Shown here piece after piece: positions 53,209 through 55,672 of a stretch of DNA of 55,672 bases. Every line of letters begins with the position of its first letter. The stretch's first letter is position 1. The notes beneath the pieces were generated by a model. It did not search any database, had not been told where the DNA came from, and saw only the letters and a program-made list of their open reading frames with translations. This DNA comes from Candidatus Saganbacteria bacterium (GTDB lineage: Bacteria > Margulisbacteria > WOR-1 > XYC2-FULL-46-14 > XYC2-FULL-37-10), in the NCBI GenBank assembly GCA_016223245.1, contig JACRPL010000017.1, positions 1-55,672 of the forward strand. Direction: 5' to 3'. Made by a program: the position numbers and the translations under genes.

Positions 53209-53352
53209 GTGTCCCAATTCGCCGATATTTTGGTTGGCTCATTAGCGTTTGCGGTTGTTTCGATTTTATCGATAATTTTATTTGTCGTGAAAAAATACGC
53301 TGAAACAATAGCTAAGCTTTCGGCCGAAGATTTTTATAAAAACAAAAAATAA
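53209..53352 (+). CDS. 47-aa single-pass membrane protein
   Basis: GTG 53209 lies one base after the preceding stop, so the two would be translated together. The product has one membrane segment (ILVGSLAFAVVSILSIILFVVKK) and a charged cytoplasmic tail (YAETIAKLSAEDFYKNKK). No family recognised. Support comes from coupling with the gene before it and the clean membrane pattern. Confidence 0.5.
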   Translation: MSQFADILVGSLAFAVVSILSIILFVVKKYAETIAKLSAEDFYKNKK

Positions 53353-53379
53353 TAAAAGGTCCCGCACGCGGCATAAAAT

Positions 53380-53547
53380 ATGAAAAAATTATTATATATT
53401 TTAATATTCACATTGTTGGTCATTGGTAATTGCTTGCTCTCCGAAGCTTCAGCGAAGGAGGGGTCATTGGTCATTTCTGCCGCATCATATGCTGCAGATT
53501 ATACGCTTGAGCTTGCTGCTCCCCACGGCGGCGGGGCGATCGCATGA
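53380..53547 (+). pseudogene. Truncated 5' copy of the secreted-protein gene at 54281
   Basis: The 55-aa frame opens MKKLLYILIFTLLVIG and later reads ADYTLELAAPHGGGA, both nearly the same as in the gene at 54281 (MKKLLYILIATLLVIG, ADYTLELAAPHGGGA). The match stops at about 53538, and the frame ends five codons later in TGA, whose bases overlap the ATG of the nucleotidyltransferase gene (ATGA). The signal-peptide part holds a palindrome (53439-53460) not present in the full copy. Confidence 0.8.
53439..53460. repeat. Quasi-palindrome in the truncated signal peptide
   Basis: CTCCGAAGCTTC followed by AGCGAAGGAG pairs CTCC(TTCG-type) ends. Short palindromes of this sort recur in many uncultured-lineage genomes. 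As at 51181, it lies within TTGGTCA-like units and is followed by TCATTGGTCATT. Confidence 0.6.
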
Positions 53548-53879
53548 ACCTAGGGTTGCGTCAAAATGAGGAACAAGCCATAAAAGAATTTAGCGGGATC
53601 ATAATGAATAAGTATGGGAACAGGGTAAAGTTTTTAAAACTATACGGCTCAAAAGTTCGAGGAGACTCAGACAAGTATTCAGATATTGACATATTTGTCC
53701 TGATGGATAAAAAAGATCCGGGAATGAAAGGTTTTATCCTGAACAATGCATACGAAATTGATTTAAAATATGATGTGTTGTTGTCTGTTGCCGTGTACGA
53801 TGAAAAAGGATTTAACGACCCTATGGTGCAGATAACGCCATTTATCAAGAATGTGGTGGATGAAGGAGTTTCGGTTTGA
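53544..53879 (+). CDS. MNT-type nucleotidyltransferase (MntA-like antitoxin)
   Basis: The 111-aa minimal nucleotidyltransferase has the GSx(10)DxD motif: G35-S36 in LYGSKVRGDSDKYSDIDIFV with D47 and D49. In MntA-HepT pairs, such a protein adds AMP groups to its HEPN partner and silences it. It starts inside the stop of a truncated secreted-protein frame and overlaps the HEPN gene by four bases, so the three are translationally coupled. Confidence 0.88.
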   Translation: MNLGLRQNEEQAIKEFSGIIMNKYGNRVKFLKLYGSKVRGDSDKYSDIDIFVLMDKKDPGMKGFILNNAYEIDLKYDVLLSVAVYDEKGFNDPMVQITPFIKNVVDEGVSV

Positions 53880-54277
53880 ACGGGGAGTTAAAAAAATTAT
53901 CCGAAGCTAGATTAGGGAAAGCGCATCAGGCGGCAAAAGATGCCGATATATTATTAAGCGCGGGGTCTTATTTTGGCGCGATCAATAGGAGCTATTATGC
54001 GGCTTTTTATGCGGCCAGAGCCCTATTGGCATTAAAACAATTAGATTCTCCCAAGCATTCGGGAGTAATTTCTTTATTTAATTTGCATTTTGTTAAAGAA
54101 GGGATAATCTCAAAGGATCTAGGGAAAATACTTAATCAATTATTTGACGCGCGTTCAGAAGGGGATTACATGGACGAAAGGATATTTACAAAACAAGAAG
54201 CGAGTGATATCTTGATAATGAGCGCAACTTTTATTGACGGCGTAAAACGTTTGATCGATAATTTGTCGCGGGCGTAA
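53876..54277 (+). CDS. HEPN-domain protein (toxin-like partner)
   Basis: The 133-aa helical protein has the HEPN (UPF0332 type) core AINRSYYAAFYAARALLALK around R38 and ARSEGDYMDE near the end. HEPN proteins are often RNases paired with MNT proteins. The typical Rx4-6H motif of HepT/DUF86 toxins is not seen, so RNase activity is not assured. TTG start at 53876 has GAAGGAG seven bases before. It ends three bases before the intact secreted-protein gene. Confidence 0.85.
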   Translation: MNGELKKLSEARLGKAHQAAKDADILLSAGSYFGAINRSYYAAFYAARALLALKQLDSPKHSGVISLFNLHFVKEGIISKDLGKILNQLFDARSEGDYMDERIFTKQEASDILIMSATFIDGVKRLIDNLSRA

Positions 54278-54280
54278 AAC

Positions 54281-55435
54281 ATGAAAAAATTATTATATAT
54301 TTTAATAGCCACATTATTGGTCATTGGTCATTGGTCATTGGTCATTAGCTCAAGCGCTTTCGCGGCAGATTATACGCTTGAGCTTGCTGCTCCCCACGGA
54401 GGCGGGGCTCTCGACCTTCAAGACGCAGGCAAAACATTAAACCTCTGGGACGTAAAAGGCCAGCCTGTTGCAGGGGAATCAAAATCCGGCGATTACACGA
54501 TCCAATGGGGATGGATACATTATGCGGGTGGGACGGGGGAAGTTATTCCTATCGTTATTTCAAGCGTGCCTGACGATGGGATCATTCAAGGCACAAAAAT
54601 ATTAAGGGAAACAAATGATCCGGGCAGTGACTTGAAATTAACGTGGGTGTTTAAGGTGGGATCCGGTGTATCACTGGCTGATATTTGGAGATATAAAGGA
54701 ACTGCCGGGACCATAGGCGGCGATTATAATGCCGATGCGGCAAAATGGAAGAAAATATTTACAACGTCAAATAAAGGGCAAGACGAATATAAAGACATTT
54801 CCTCTGATGCTTCGAAAGTTGGAGACGGGACCAATGCCTATTATCGCGTTGTTCCGAACAATACCCAATCCGCGGATATTTTTAAATTCGAAAATAATGC
54901 GCGAACAGTGGCAAAGATCGACCTGCCTTTAAAAGGAAACGGGTTAATGCTCATATCTATCCCTATATATGGAGGCCCGGTTGATTTGGCGCTAAAGGGT
55001 CAGCTAGGTAACGATGGCATATATTTCTATCCGCAAAGCGGCACGGGGCTTGGGGCATATAAATATGAAAATGATGCGCTTGCCGGAAAGCCTTTTGGGG
55101 TCGCACCCGGAATAGGGTATTGGATCAAAAATCTTACCGCAAATCCTCATACGATCTCATTTGTAGGAACCCTTGAAACTTACGGAGAGACACAGCTTCA
55201 AGCCTTGGACTTAACTGGAAATCCTTTGCCTTATACAATATTAGGCGCCAATTTGGTAGGGCTTGAAAGCGATTATATATATCCTCAAAGCGGCACGGGG
55301 CTTGGCGCATATAAGCATTCCGGCGGCAAATGGCTAGGCGACTTTAGTATAGTGAATACAGCCGGATTCTGGTATAAACAAACTGGAAAATTAATTTGGA
55401 TCAAAGATCTTGCAAAAGGGCTGTCCAAAAAATAA
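54281..55435 (+). CDS. Secreted protein of unknown function with repeated motif
   Basis: The 384-aa protein has a signal peptide (1-28, LLVIGHWSLVISSSAFA) and no family that I know. In the last third the segment YPQSGTGLGAYK occurs twice (near 249 and 337), each followed by a glycine-aromatic part (GIGYWIKNL, AGFWYKQTGK), so two copies of a small module of about 80-90 residues are likely. The first 40 codons are copied upstream at 53380. The signal peptide is partly made of 7-base tandem units. Confidence 0.75.
   Translation: MKKLLYILIATLLVIGHWSLVISSSAFAADYTLELAAPHGGGALDLQDAGKTLNLWDVKGQPVAGESKSGDYTIQWGWIHYAGGTGEVIPIVISSVPDDGIIQGTKILRETNDPGSDLKLTWVFKVGSGVSLADIWRYKGTAGTIGGDYNADAAKWKKIFTTSNKGQDEYKDISSDASKVGDGTNAYYRVVPNNTQSADIFKFENNARTVAKIDLPLKGNGLMLISIPIYGGPVDLALKGQLGNDGIYFYPQSGTGLGAYKYENDALAGKPFGVAPGIGYWIKNLTANPHTISFVGTLETYGETQLQALDLTGNPLPYTILGANLVGLESDYIYPQSGTGLGAYKHSGGKWLGDFSIVNTAGFWYKQTGKLIWIKDLAKGLSKK
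54316..54346. repeat. 7-bp tandem repeat in a signal peptide
   Basis: ATTGGTC is repeated four times and a little more without change. Three units give seven codons, so the run codes for a repeating LVIGHWS peptide in the hydrophobic core of the signal peptide. A change by one unit would shift the frame at about codon 15-20. Confidence 0.9.
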
Positions 55436-55479
55436 TAATATTTTGAATTGTTTTAGATATTTAAGGAGGAATGGATTAT

Positions 55480-55672
55480 ATGGATTTTAAAAGATTTCTT
55501 TGGAGGTTGATGGTTTTTATTTTTATTTTGGGAACAATTTCGGGGATTGCAGGCGCAAATTTAACAGTCACATTGCCTAAAGTTACAACTCAAGACCTTA
55601 TTGACCTCTTTTGGAGCGGGGACGCAAATACTGCCGATCTTGTCGGTAGAACAATTAGCGCTAATCCTACTG
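55480..55672 (+). CDS. Start of a secreted protein (cut by window end)
   Basis: ATG 55480 lies ten bases after AAGGAGG (55463-55469); an in-frame ATG at 55471 is too near the ribosome site. The visible 64 residues begin with a signal peptide (MDFKRFLWRLMVFIFILGTISGIAGA) and go on NLTVTLPKVTTQDLIDLFW. The family cannot be told. It is likely another exported protein of the surface cluster. Confidence 0.75.
   Translation, partial: MDFKRFLWRLMVFIFILGTISGIAGANLTVTLPKVTTQDLIDLFWSGDANTADLVGRTISANPT

Noticed and set aside
1-55672. CRISPR array
   Set aside because: No set of regularly spaced direct repeats of 24-40 bases; the tandem repeats seen have 7-base units without spacers.

Overview
The window reads as the replication-origin region of a diderm (LPS-making) bacterium from a poorly cultured lineage. 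It carries lpxC, a fabZ-lpxA fusion, lpxB, lpxD and skp, so the cell should have an outer membrane. It also has SLH domains on an outer-membrane barrel, a short 'Gram-positive style' YidC, heptanucleotide tandem repeats like those of cyanobacteria, and many palindromic repeats. This mix fits the Margulisbacteria/WOR-1 (Saganbacteria) group or relatives; that placement is an inference, not proven here.

Layout. 0-1.5 kb: tRNA-Thr, then a small insertion sequence whose transposase has lost its middle. 1.5-10.3 kb: tuf, a VanW-like protein, then a lipid A block (lpxC, fabZ-lpxA, lpxB) followed by a sugar aminotransferase and a sugar dehydrogenase that together look like GnnB/GnnA, then rseP. 10.3-14.6 kb, minus strand: folD, mnmE, jag, yidC, yidD, rnpA, rpmH, with two perfect parS sites in inverted 32-bp copies. 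14.6-23 kb, plus strand: dnaA, dnaN, dciA, gyrB (with an intein), gyrA. DnaA boxes lie on both sides of dnaA, and gene direction flips at about 14.6 kb, which marks oriC. 23-30 kb, minus strand: skp, lpxD, a glycosyltransferase, a small outer-membrane protein, hisC, gcvT, gcvH and a short gcvPA.

30-36.4 kb is the accessory part: a glycerol-3-phosphate dehydrogenase-like gene, a frameshifted gene ending in a formylglycine-generating-enzyme-like fragment, and a tight three-gene operon of a proline-rich protein, a barrel-like protein and a membrane Ser/Thr kinase. 36.6-40.5 kb: rsmG, parA, parB (partners of the parS sites) and a DUF1015 gene. 40.5-48.6 kb, minus strand: comM, yraN, an ORF6N gene, HU, rnhB, lepB, rplS, an RNA methyltransferase, trmD, ylqD, khpA, rpsP and aroC. 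48.6-55.7 kb, plus strand: large surface proteins, two tiny membrane proteins and an MNT-HEPN toxin-antitoxin-like pair inserted between a broken and an intact copy of a secreted-protein gene.

Four signals run across the window. (1) Many promoters place TATAAT exactly six bases before the start codon, the mark of leaderless mRNAs. (2) Heptanucleotide tandem repeats lie in coding regions, mainly in signal peptides of surface proteins, where slippage by one unit would shift the frame. (3) Palindromic repeats have entered coding sequence in trmD, khpA and signal peptides. (4) Replication and segregation sites (DnaA boxes and parS) cluster tightly around dnaA.
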